DNA of 40,127 nt, taken from the NCBI RefSeq assembly GCF_029210395.1, contig NZ_JARGDP010000024.1, positions 1 to 40,127 on the forward strand, written 5' to 3'. This document shows positions 24,838 through 32,994 of the stretch, in pieces (position 1 is the stretch's first letter; each line of letters starts with the position of its first letter). The stretch comes from Petrocella sp. FN5 (lineage in GTDB: Bacteria; Bacillota; Clostridia; Lachnospirales; Vallitaleaceae). Both the position numbers and the translations under genes were made by a program. The notes under the pieces are model-generated. The model worked only from the letters and a program-made list of their open reading frames with translations, was not told the DNA's origin and did not search any database.

Positions 24838-26289
24838 ATGAAAATAGAGACCACTAAACCAGAGGCAATAAGACCAGAGAAAATAAAAACCGGATCTATT
24901 TTAGAAATCAAAAAGACTCATGCCATCTTGCTATCGGAGGGTATGGAATTTGTCTGTGTGCGATCAAAAGAAGGCATGGCTGTTGGTCAGACCATCTATT
25001 TTTTTGAGGAAGACATTTACAGTCCGACTAGAATTAAGTTTAAGAATATTTTGTTATATGCGGCGTCTTTATGTTTAATGCTTATCCTTTTGTATAGCGC
25101 AACCCATGTGGTTCGAATCGGACAGCAGATTCCCATAAGCTATGGAATCGTAACTTTAGATATTAACCCAAGTGTGGAGATTCATATCGACGAGACAGGA
25201 GAAGTTCTAAGGCTTATACCCTTAAATGAAGATGGAACAAAAATCCTATTAGAAGAATACAAAGGTATGGTCTTGGAGGAAGTTCTAGATATTCTGACCG
25301 AAAATGCAGTAAGTACCGGTTTCCTTCTAGAAGATGGTGCGGTTATGCTAACCTATACAGTGGTGAATCAAGAAGTTGAGAATAGACCTGAAATGAGTAT
25401 GGATGATGAAGACTTTCATGAGGATGATAATTATAGGCGCTTAGAAACATATATGGAGAAAAGAAGAAACCATTACAAATTTCTTTTTGTAAAAGGCACA
25501 GAAGAAGGTATAAAAGCGGCCAAATCTCAAGGTCTTTCTCTTGGTAAATACAATTTATTAAATTATGTGAGTGAAGAGATCAGTCTGGAAGAAATAAAAG
25601 AAATGTCTATAAAAGAGATTTATGAGATTATTGAGGAGACAGATTTCAAGCAGAATCACAAAAACAATCTCATCTTTAACAGGCAGGATAACAAGCCTCA
25701 AGGTCCTCCTGACCATAGCAATGCCAGCGAACAAGGTCAGAAAAGTGCATCAGGTCTTAACCCACAATCATCTTTGGAAGATGAATCCCAGAACGGATCA
25801 GAGAACGAATCAGAAAAAACAAACAATAATAAAAGGGATAAAGGCAACTCAACACCCAATATCCATAGTAATGAAAATAGCATCAAAGATAAAGAGACAC
25901 CAAGTAATAATCATCTTGATATAGAAAAAACCAAAGAGTATGACATGGATCAGAAAATAGAAAAAGAAGCAGATAAAAAAGCAAAAGAGGAAGTAAAAAT
26001 AGATGAAAAAGAGCTAAAAGAATCAGATAAAGAGCTAAAAGAGGAAACAAAAGTAAATGATAAAGAAATAAAGGAAGCAGATAAAGAAGCAGAAAAAGAA
26101 GCAGAAAAGGAATTACCCAGTGGTGAAGAAATAAAATCCTACAACAATATGGACAATCAAGAGGATATAACCTTAGAGGAAGTTAAGGAACCAGAATCTG
26201 AGAAGAGTAAAAACAAAGACGTTGAAACAAGGAATGCCAACTCAGATAAGTCCGAAACAAAGTCTAATCCAGGTAATAGTAAAAAATAA
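24838..26289 (+). CDS. rsgI: Anti-sigma-I factor RsgI with long acidic tail
   Basis: The start is the ATG at 24838, with AAAGG overlapping the sigI stop. The 483-residue protein has an RsgI_N anti-sigma domain (about 17-65; TGSILEIKKTHAILLSEGMEF), one membrane segment (about 70-92), then the conserved extracytoplasmic region with YGIVTLDINPSVEIHID. In RsgI proteins the Asn-Pro bond of this motif (here Asn110-Pro111) undergoes autoproteolysis, needed for signalling. From about residue 275 to the end lies a low-complexity Lys/Glu/Asp/Asn/Ser-rich tail with repeats such as EKELKES and KEADKEAEKEAEKE, instead of a carbohydrate-binding domain as in cellulolytic clostridia. It should hold SigI inactive at the membrane until signalled. 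Confidence 0.92.
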   Translation: MKIETTKPEAIRPEKIKTGSILEIKKTHAILLSEGMEFVCVRSKEGMAVGQTIYFFEEDIYSPTRIKFKNILLYAASLCLMLILLYSATHVVRIGQQIPISYGIVTLDINPSVEIHIDETGEVLRLIPLNEDGTKILLEEYKGMVLEEVLDILTENAVSTGFLLEDGAVMLTYTVVNQEVENRPEMSMDDEDFHEDDNYRRLETYMEKRRNHYKFLFVKGTEEGIKAAKSQGLSLGKYNLLNYVSEEISLEEIKEMSIKEIYEIIEETDFKQNHKNNLIFNRQDNKPQGPPDHSNASEQGQKSASGLNPQSSLEDESQNGSENESEKTNNNKRDKGNSTPNIHSNENSIKDKETPSNNHLDIEKTKEYDMDQKIEKEADKKAKEEVKIDEKELKESDKELKEETKVNDKEIKEADKEAEKEAEKELPSGEEIKSYNNMDNQEDITLEEVKEPESEKSKNKDVETRNANSDKSETKSNPGNSKK

Positions 26290-26348
26290 GCCATTTGTAC
26301 ACCAAGAAATCTAACTTTATGTTATCAAGAAGGCTAACCCCTTCTCCC

Positions 26349-26392
26349 ATCCAAAAGAGGCTCTCACATAACCCCCTCTTTTGGATTTTTTT
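26349..26392 (+). terminator. Strong intrinsic terminator after rsgI
   Basis: ATCCAAAAGAGG (26349-26360) pairs perfectly with CCTCTTTTGGAT (26375-26386), followed by T7. Confidence 0.9.
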
Positions 26393-26654
26393 AATTCTCC
26401 AGCAAAGTCATACTATAGTATTCAGCCTTGAAACATGGCAGAATACGTTAAAGACCTTTCCTATCGAACCATTCAGAAATATGAGCAGAGCTCATAACGA
26501 AGCGAAGCTTCTTTTCTTGTTTTTACAAAAATGGGAAAAAATAAAAAATAGGTCTCAAAATAGTACCAAAAACCTATATAAGTATCGTATTTTATAATGA
26601 AGTTCCAGTTACATGTTTAGTAATCTGACGAAGACTAAGAACATATAAAGAATC
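26393..26654. other. AT-rich gap between the rsgI terminator and the pil leader
   Basis: No gene is supported. It contains small hairpins (TATGAGC/GCTCATA near 26478-26495; GAAGC/GCTTC near 26502-26514 with a T-rich tail) and a TATAAT at 26593-26598 without a good -35, which could be the start of pil transcription. Confidence 0.35.
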
Positions 26655-26662
26655 TTTGCGGT

Positions 26663-26806
26663 AAATGTGTAACCACATATTTAGGGTTAAAACTAAAAAG
26701 TTGTTTAGAAGATGAAAAAGGTGAGATGGTCGTGAGGCCAAGGATCAAAGCGAGAATCTTAAGTAAGAAATTCAGCTGCCATAGCTTTGTTTGTGGTGGC
26801 TTTTTA
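26663..26806 (+). promoter_or_regulatory. Structured leader with attenuator-like terminator before pilB
   Basis: Successive local hairpins occur at about 26663-26682 (AAATGTG/CACATATTT), 26728-26739 (GGTC-GTGA-GGCC) and 26741-26760 (AGGAT/ATCTT), followed by GCTGCCAT (26775-26782) pairing with GTGGTGGC (26793-26800) and TTTTTA. This reads like a 5' regulatory RNA ending in a terminator about 60 bases before pilB. I compared it by eye with c-di-GMP-I, c-di-GMP-II and several metabolite riboswitches and found no match, so the ligand, if any, is unknown. Confidence 0.5.
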
Positions 26807-26866
26807 TATGGAATTTATGACGGGGTGAGACCGTCAGTTATGGAAACAGGGAGATAGGGTGATGAT

Positions 26867-28546
26867 ATGGCAGGAGAAATGAGAAGACTTGGTGAGATAC
26901 TTGTAGATACAGGTGTCATAAGCAAAGAAGATTTGTTTAAAGCCCTTAAAATTCAACAAGAACGAAAAGAACTTCTTGGTAAGATTCTAATAGACGAAGG
27001 CATCATTACAGAACGACAAATGGTCGAGGTGCTGGAGTTTCAATATGGTATCCCAAGGGTACAACTAAATACCTATGAAATCGACGAAGATGTCACCCAT
27101 TTAATCAGTGCAAAAATGGCGAGGCGTTATGTTTTAATACCCATTCATTTGGAGGATGCGACCCTAAGTGTGGCCATGGCAGATCCACTGAATTTGTTTG
27201 CCTTAGACGACATTAAGTTGGCAACGGGCTATCAAGTCAAGCCTTTATTGGCATCTGAAAAAGAGATTCTTATTGCCATTGAGCAATATTATAAGAAAAA
27301 ATCAGCAGACGATACTGTAAGTGAGTTTTCTAATAAGTTTGATAGCTTAATAGACGAGCATGATATTGATTTTGATGCCATATCTGAAGTTAATAACGCA
27401 CCGGTTGTAAAGCTGATTGACTCAATTATTATACAGGCCGCTGACAGTAAAGTCAGTGACATTCATATTGAGCCGGATGAGTACAACTTAAGAGTCCGAT
27501 TTCGTATTGACGGTGAGCTTTATGAACATATGCAATTACAGAAAAAATCGCAGCCAGCCATTATCACAAGAATTAAGATTATGGGCTATATGGATATCGG
27601 AGAGAACCGCGTACCTCAAGATGGCAGGGTGGAGATGGATTATGACGGTAGGGCCATTGACCTTCGTATCTCTGTCATGCCCACCATTTATGGTGAAAAA
27701 GCGGTAATCCGGCTCTTGGATAGAAGCAATAAACTGTTGACCATGACAGAGCTTGGTATTACGGAATACAACTTAAAAAGATACGAAAAAATCATCAAGG
27801 TACCTAATGGTATCGTACTGGTAACAGGACCGACAGGAAGCGGCAAATCCACAACCTTGTATGCCACTTTAATGGAAATCAACGACCCTAAAAAGAACAT
27901 CATAACCGTAGAAGACCCTGTGGAGTATCGTATAAGAGGGATCAATCAGACTCAAGTAAACAATAAAGCCGGCTTAACCTTTGCCAATAGCTTAAGAGCC
28001 ATACTAAGACAGGACCCGGACACGATTATGATTGGGGAAATACGAGATAAGGAAACCGCTCAGATTGCGGTAAGAGCAGCAATTACCGGCCACTTAGTCT
28101 TATCCACCTTGCATACCAATGATACAGCCTCATCCATTGCCAGACTCATTAATATGGGTATTGAGCCCTATTTGATTGCCAGTTCCGTCAAAGGACTGGT
28201 GGCCCAGCGGTTGGTCAAGAAAATCTGTGCCAACTGCAAAGTAGATTATGAGATTACGGAACATGAAGCTAAGCTCATTGGTGTAGGATGGATTAAGCTT
28301 CATAAAGGAGAAGGTTGTAACTTGTGCAACCATACCGGTTATAGAGGCAGAACCGCTATCTATGAAGTCATGCCCATAACCAGTACGATTCGTGCCATGA
28401 TTGATAGCAATACCAGTATTGATGTGATAAAGGAAGAAGCCATAAAAGAAGGACTTACAACCTTGTATCAAAGTTGTTTGGATCTTGTATTAAAGGGTAT
28501 GACCACCATAGATGAGCTATTAAAGCTGACCAGTGGTGTGGATTAA
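26867..28546 (+). CDS. pilB: Type IV pilus assembly ATPase PilB with MshEN domain
   Basis: The 559-residue hexameric ATPase powers pilus extension. The N-terminus (about 5-66) is an MshEN domain with the two-part pattern RLGEILVDTGVISKEDL...ALKIQQ and LLGKILIDEGIITERQM...LEFQ, which in MshE/PilB proteins binds c-di-GMP. Next come a linker, an N2 domain (about 175-290) and the secretion-ATPase core with Walker A GPTGSGKS (321-328), an Asp-box region (VEDPVEY), Walker B IMIGEIRD (387-394), a His-box (TGHLVLSTLHTND) and a zinc-binding tetracysteine (Cys454, Cys457, Cys484, Cys487). All catalytic parts are present. It is the first gene of the pil operon, behind the structured leader; the ribosome site is AGGGTGAT. 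Confidence 0.96.
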   Translation: MAGEMRRLGEILVDTGVISKEDLFKALKIQQERKELLGKILIDEGIITERQMVEVLEFQYGIPRVQLNTYEIDEDVTHLISAKMARRYVLIPIHLEDATLSVAMADPLNLFALDDIKLATGYQVKPLLASEKEILIAIEQYYKKKSADDTVSEFSNKFDSLIDEHDIDFDAISEVNNAPVVKLIDSIIIQAADSKVSDIHIEPDEYNLRVRFRIDGELYEHMQLQKKSQPAIITRIKIMGYMDIGENRVPQDGRVEMDYDGRAIDLRISVMPTIYGEKAVIRLLDRSNKLLTMTELGITEYNLKRYEKIIKVPNGIVLVTGPTGSGKSTTLYATLMEINDPKKNIITVEDPVEYRIRGINQTQVNNKAGLTFANSLRAILRQDPDTIMIGEIRDKETAQIAVRAAITGHLVLSTLHTNDTASSIARLINMGIEPYLIASSVKGLVAQRLVKKICANCKVDYEITEHEAKLIGVGWIKLHKGEGCNLCNHTGYRGRTAIYEVMPITSTIRAMIDSNTSIDVIKEEAIKEGLTTLYQSCLDLVLKGMTTIDELLKLTSGVD

Positions 28547-28560
28547 AGGGGGGACAAGAA

Positions 28561-29616
28561 ATGGATATACAATCTGTACTAGAAGAAGGTCTAAAAAGAA
28601 GGGCCTCAGATGTTCACTTGAAGGTTGGTTCGCCACCTATACTCCGGGTCAATGGGGAATTGTTGCCCATTGGAGAAGTAACATTAACCGGAGAGAATAC
28701 CTATCAGCTCCTTAAGTCCATGCTCTCTATAAGTCAGTTTGAGACTTTGGAAAGTCGTGGGGAGTTTGACTTCTCTTATTCAGTATCTGGGATTGGCAGA
28801 TATAGGGTTAATGGCTATCGGCAAAGAGACAGTTATTGTTTGGCCATGCGTATGGTTAACTTCGAGATTCCTACTTTGGAATCCTTGGGTATTCCAAGCA
28901 GTGTGGAAGCTCTGACAGAACTAAAAAACGGTCTGGTTCTTATAACAGGGCCAACAGGGAGTGGGAAGTCCACAACCTTAGCGGCTATGATAGAGAGAAT
29001 CAACCAGACCAGAAGAACCCATATACTTACTTTGGAAGACCCTATAGAGTATTTGTTTCATAATAAGAAAAGCATCATCGGACAAAGAGAAATCGGCTCT
29101 GACTCCCATAGCTTCAAAGATGCGCTAAGAGCCACACTACGACAAGATCCGGATATTATTTTGGTCGGTGAAATGCGCGACCTAGAAACCATTGAGATTG
29201 CCCTTACGGCAGCAGAAACCGGCCATCTGGTACTAAGCACTCTACATACCGTGGGAGCACCTAAAACCATCGACCGTATCATCGACGTTTTTCCTCAAAA
29301 CAGCAAAGACCAGATCCGGGTTCAAGTGGCTTCTGTTTTACAAGGCGTCGTATCTCAGCAATTGTTGCCTATTAAGTCGGGTATGGGTCGGGTACCGGCA
29401 TGCGAGGTTCTCATACCAACCGTGGCCATTAGAAACCTGATTCGTGAGAAGAAGAACCATCAGATTATCAACGCCATTCAGACAGGGCGGCATCTGGGTA
29501 TGATGACCATGGACCATTCTTTGAGAGATCTCTTTAGACAAGGCCTGATCTCAAGAGAAGTGGCCATCGAATATGCCTTTGACAAAGAAGAACTCATTAA
29601 GACCTTAGTACATTAG
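28561..29616 (+). CDS. pilT: Type IV pilus retraction ATPase PilT
   Basis: The full-length, 351-residue PilT begins SVLEEGLKRRASDVHLKVGSPP. It has Walker A GPTGSGKS (130-137), an Asp-box (LTLEDPIEYLF), Walker B (IILVGEMRD), a His-box (TGHLVLSTLHTVGA) and the C-terminal AIRNLIREKKNHQIINAIQTG, the PilT hallmark AIRNLIRE. It drives pilus disassembly, so these pili are probably retractile (twitching, DNA uptake or surface sensing). It lies 14 bases after pilB with a GGGGGG ribosome site. Confidence 0.96.
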   Translation: MDIQSVLEEGLKRRASDVHLKVGSPPILRVNGELLPIGEVTLTGENTYQLLKSMLSISQFETLESRGEFDFSYSVSGIGRYRVNGYRQRDSYCLAMRMVNFEIPTLESLGIPSSVEALTELKNGLVLITGPTGSGKSTTLAAMIERINQTRRTHILTLEDPIEYLFHNKKSIIGQREIGSDSHSFKDALRATLRQDPDIILVGEMRDLETIEIALTAAETGHLVLSTLHTVGAPKTIDRIIDVFPQNSKDQIRVQVASVLQGVVSQQLLPIKSGMGRVPACEVLIPTVAIRNLIREKKNHQIINAIQTGRHLGMMTMDHSLRDLFRQGLISREVAIEYAFDKEELIKTLVH

Positions 29617-29644
29617 GTCTTTAGATAGGGGGAGGAGGTGCAGT

Positions 29645-30847
29645 ATGGAATATCGATACAAAGCCATGAAAGCCAGTGGTGAGATGACAGAAGGTGTCTT
29701 TATGGCAGATTCTAGACATGGGGTCATCGAGATGCTAAAAAGCAACAACAGTTATCCGGTCCTCATTGAAGAGAAAGTCAAGATTGGAACTCAGGAAATC
29801 AACTTTACAAGAAGTGTCAGTGCCAGAGATCTATCCTTCTTTTGCCGTCAACTTCATGCCATGTTAAAAGCCGGTAGCACCATCACCAAGACCCTAGATA
29901 TCATGAAGCGGCAAGTTAAGAACAAACGCCTTAAGGCAGCCCTGATGGAGATGTACAACGATGTCCAAAAAGGCACGGTCTTATCTCTAAGCATGAAGAA
30001 GTTCCCTAGGATCTTCCCGGAACTAATGGTCTACATGGTAGAATCCGGTGAGTTGTCCGGTACCTTGGAGATTATATTTCTAAGACTCTCTGTATATTTT
30101 GAAAAAGAAGGGAAGTTAAAAAGCAAGATTCGTTCAGCCATGGTCTATCCAATCATCTTATTGGTTATGTCCTTGTTGGTGGTAGCCTTCTTAGTGACCT
30201 TCATACTTCCCACTTTTGTAAAGATGTTTGAACGCTCAACGGTTGAACTGCCGGGACTGACGAAGGCCTTACTGGGGGCAAGTGAGTTTGCTAGACACAA
30301 TGGCATTGCTTTGCTCCTTGTAATAGTAGCCCTTCTTCTGATCGGCTATCAATATATTAATTCTGAGAAAGGGCGAAGAAACATTGACCGGCTTAAGCTT
30401 AGCCTACCCCTTCTTAAGGACCTGAACACCAAGATCATAACAGCAAGGTTCACCAGAAATCTGTCCACCATGTTGGCCAGTGGTGTTCCTATGCTGACGG
30501 CCCTAAAAAATTTGTCTGACATCATCAGTAACAAAATAGTCTCAGAAGCTATTCTTGGTTTTCGAGAGGAAGTTCAAAAAGGCAATGAACTTCATCTTGT
30601 GGTCCGAGAAAGCCACCTCTTCCCACCTATGGTGGACGGTATGATTGAGATCGGAAAGGAGTCTGGTACACTCGACGATATCTTAGATAAGACAGCGGAC
30701 TACTATGATGACGAAGTAGAGAACGCCCTACAACGGATGGTGGCCATGTTTGAGCCTATGATGATTCTTATATTGGCCTTCATCGTCGGCTTCATCGTCA
30801 TCGCAATGGCACTACCCATGTTTGATATGTTTAAAACCATATCGTAA
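29645..30847 (+). CDS. pilC: Type IV pilus platform protein PilC
   Basis: The 400-residue GspF/PilC-family inner-membrane platform has two copies of the T2SSF domain (about 65-190 and 270-392) and three to four membrane segments (about 165-190, 215-235, 370-395). Motifs include FCRQLHAMLKAG and ITARFTRNLSTMLASGVPM. It connects the PilB/PilT motors to pilin assembly. It follows pilT by 28 bases with a GGGGGAGGAGGT ribosome site. Confidence 0.95.
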   Translation: MEYRYKAMKASGEMTEGVFMADSRHGVIEMLKSNNSYPVLIEEKVKIGTQEINFTRSVSARDLSFFCRQLHAMLKAGSTITKTLDIMKRQVKNKRLKAALMEMYNDVQKGTVLSLSMKKFPRIFPELMVYMVESGELSGTLEIIFLRLSVYFEKEGKLKSKIRSAMVYPIILLVMSLLVVAFLVTFILPTFVKMFERSTVELPGLTKALLGASEFARHNGIALLLVIVALLLIGYQYINSEKGRRNIDRLKLSLPLLKDLNTKIITARFTRNLSTMLASGVPMLTALKNLSDIISNKIVSEAILGFREEVQKGNELHLVVRESHLFPPMVDGMIEIGKESGTLDDILDKTADYYDDEVENALQRMVAMFEPMMILILAFIVGFIVIAMALPMFDMFKTIS

Positions 30848-30889
30848 AATGACCACAATAACAATCAGTTATATTAGGAGGAGAAAGTT

Positions 30890-31267
30890 ATGATGAAAAA
30901 ATTATGGAAAAGCCAAAAGGGTTTCACACTGATGGAGATTATCATCGTTATTGTAATACTTGGGATCTTAGCAATGATCGCCATCCCAAGGTTGATTGGT
31001 TTTACAGCACAGGCAGAGATTGCCAGTGATAAGGAATACGCAGCGGTAGCGGCAAGAGCAACAGAATTATACTGGGCAGCGAATGATAAAACAGCACCAA
31101 CCATTGCAGAATTAGTAACTGCAAAAATGATAGATGCACCTGGGGATGCGCTACAATATTTTTCGGCAGCATCGGTTACAGTTGACGGTGATGGTATTGC
31201 AACAGTAACTTTAAGTGGTACAGGCCTCACAAGTATAACTTACGATAGTGTTACTGGATATAATTAG
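30890..31267 (+). CDS. pilA: Major type IV pilin
   Basis: The 125-residue prepilin has a short leader (MMKKLWKSQKG), cleaved by prepilin peptidase between Gly11 and Phe12, then the class III N-terminal helix FTLMEIIIVIVILGILAMIA with the conserved Glu at mature position 5. The remainder is a small Ala/Thr-rich headgroup with no cysteines. A strong AGGAGG precedes it, and a perfect hairpin follows the stop, both consistent with high expression of the structural subunit. The peptidase needed to mature it is not in this window. Confidence 0.95.
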   Translation: MMKKLWKSQKGFTLMEIIIVIVILGILAMIAIPRLIGFTAQAEIASDKEYAAVAARATELYWAANDKTAPTIAELVTAKMIDAPGDALQYFSAASVTVDGDGIATVTLSGTGLTSITYDSVTGYN

Positions 31268-31302
31268 ATATATAATCAAATAGTATAAAAGAATTTTATG
31301 TA

Positions 31303-31329
31303 GCAATGGGTTGCCTTGCAACCCATTGC
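31303..31329 (+). promoter_or_regulatory. Perfect 12-bp hairpin between pilA and pilM
   Basis: GCAATGGGTTGC (31303-31314), loop CTT, exact complement (31318-31329). No U-run follows. A 3' hairpin directly after a major pilin commonly stabilises an abundant monocistronic mRNA or causes partial termination. Confidence 0.7.
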
Positions 31330-31348
31330 ATACTTGGAGGTGAGTGGG

Positions 31349-32425
31349 ATGGGTAACAACCTAAAGAAAATGAATAAGAACATCATCGCCTTAGAACTTG
31401 GGACCAACACCATGAAGTTGGTCATCGGAGACGTGAAGAAGGATGAGTTGATCATTCGGAAAGTGATCCAGAGTCCCATGCCAAATGCCCTCTATGCCAA
31501 TGGGGAGATTATGGATATGGAAGGCCTTAGTGCCAACTTGAAACATCTGATTAAGAACAATAAGATTCATGAGAAGAAGTGTTTTTGCTGTATCGAGAGC
31601 GGACAAATTATAACAAGAGACGTGTCCGTGCCCAGCAGTAATAAGGACACCTTACAAGATATGGCCAAATACGAAGTGGAACAGTTTCTGCCCATCGACA
31701 TGGAAAACTATAGCGTCCAGTCCGTGGTCATGAAGGAGTTGGAGATTGAAGACAAGCCCTTTGCGGAGATGTTGGTGACAGCGGTGCCTAAGCGGTTGAT
31801 TGGGCAAATCCATACCTTAATTCACAAGGCAGGGTTGGAACCGGTTGTCCTTGATACTCAAGCCAATACCTTTGCCAAACTCATAGAGAACCAAAGGCGA
31901 CTTAACGGCAACGATTACCACCGAGAAAACACGGTGGCTTTTATAGATCTTGGATATGAGAAAGTCCGTATCAGTATTTTTCAAAAAGGGAAAATGCGAT
32001 TTCAACGTCTTTTAGATTTTGGCGGTAAAGACATCGATCAGAACATCAGTAAGTTTGCATCCATACCCCTAGATGAAGCCCAAAGAAGTAAGATGAGCAT
32101 TCACAACCTGAATTATCCAGTGAATGAACTGACCGATGAAGGTAAGGTGGTTAATATCATCAAGTCCACCCTAGACCATTGGTTTGAGGAGATTACCAAG
32201 GTGTTTCGTTACTACAGTTCCAGAAATGCCGTTGCCGGTCAGATTGAATACATCTACATCTATGGTGGTTTATCTAAGATTAACGGCTTTGAAGATTATA
32301 TTCAAAGCGTTTTCAACTTGCCTACGGAACGTATCAAGAAAGTCAGTTCGGTCACCTTAGACCAACAAGGCCAACTTGATTTGACAGAGATTCTTAACGC
32401 CCTTGGCGTTATGTATAGAAGGTAG
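31349..32425 (+). CDS. pilM: Type IV pilus assembly protein PilM
   Basis: Start assigned at the ATG at 31349, 8 bases after GGAGG (31336-31340); an upstream in-frame codon would lie in the loop of the hairpin at 31303-31329. The 358-residue cytoplasmic protein has the actin-like (FtsA-type) fold: phosphate-1 IIALELGTNTMKLVIGD, phosphate-2 VAFIDLGYEKVRISIF, adenosine loop YIYGGLSKINGF. It binds the cytoplasmic tail of PilN and links the motor to the alignment complex. Confidence 0.94.
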   Translation: MGNNLKKMNKNIIALELGTNTMKLVIGDVKKDELIIRKVIQSPMPNALYANGEIMDMEGLSANLKHLIKNNKIHEKKCFCCIESGQIITRDVSVPSSNKDTLQDMAKYEVEQFLPIDMENYSVQSVVMKELEIEDKPFAEMLVTAVPKRLIGQIHTLIHKAGLEPVVLDTQANTFAKLIENQRRLNGNDYHRENTVAFIDLGYEKVRISIFQKGKMRFQRLLDFGGKDIDQNISKFASIPLDEAQRSKMSIHNLNYPVNELTDEGKVVNIIKSTLDHWFEEITKVFRYYSSRNAVAGQIEYIYIYGGLSKINGFEDYIQSVFNLPTERIKKVSSVTLDQQGQLDLTEILNALGVMYRR

Positions 32426-32433
32426 GTGAGACG

Positions 32434-32994
32434 ATGTCGGATTATAATTTTTTTAACGATCTATCGATAAAGAAAGAGAAAAAAAGCACCAGTTTTGTGG
32501 TCACACTCCTTTTGTGCATCCTCTTACTCCTAAGTATGGCTGGGCTTTTTGCTTACAATTATTACATCAGAACTTATTTGGAAGTGGACTTGGCAAACAC
32601 CAATACGGCCATTGCAGAAATCAAGGCCAGTGAAGACCTAGGTCGTATTCTCCATAAAAAAGATATCTTAGATAATTTGGAGACCATTATTAGGAATATT
32701 GAAGTGGCCAATACGACCATACAGGGTCGCCATCAGGTCCAAGAGAATGTCTTTGCTATGATCAGCGACACCATGCCCATGGACGTGGAAGTGACCGGTA
32801 TTGATATTGGGGATGGGGTCATTACCATGCGTGGTTTTGCTTTGAACAAACCGGCCATTGCTGAGTTTGAACATAATTTACGACAAATGACCTCTGTATC
32901 AGACCTCTTCATATCCGAGATTGTTAATAATGAGGCGGATTATGGATTCGTCATCCAAGTTCAAGTAGGAGGTGGTAGCCATGAGAATATCTAA
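32434..32994 (+). CDS. pilN: Type IV pilus assembly protein PilN
   Basis: The 186-residue bitopic protein has a cytoplasmic N-terminus with NFFND near the start (the PilM-binding INLL-like tail in other systems), one membrane segment (about 22-44), then a coiled coil and a small ferredoxin-like domain outside (about 105-180). The ribosome site GTAGGTGAG precedes the ATG. It overlaps pilO by 14 bases, so the two partners are translationally coupled. Confidence 0.9.
   Translation: MSDYNFFNDLSIKKEKKSTSFVVTLLLCILLLLSMAGLFAYNYYIRTYLEVDLANTNTAIAEIKASEDLGRILHKKDILDNLETIIRNIEVANTTIQGRHQVQENVFAMISDTMPMDVEVTGIDIGDGVITMRGFALNKPAIAEFEHNLRQMTSVSDLFISEIVNNEADYGFVIQVQVGGGSHENI

Noticed and set aside
26295-26597. 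A 100-codon plus-strand ORF after rsgI
   Set aside because: It has no ribosome site, spans the strong rsgI terminator at 26349-26392 and has an unprotein-like composition, so I regard it as chance.
26600-26810. A c-di-GMP riboswitch upstream of pilB
   Set aside because: Expected from other clostridial pilus operons, but the conserved cores (GCAAACC/GACGCAAAGCC type, or the type II core) are not present; kept only as an unidentified structured leader.
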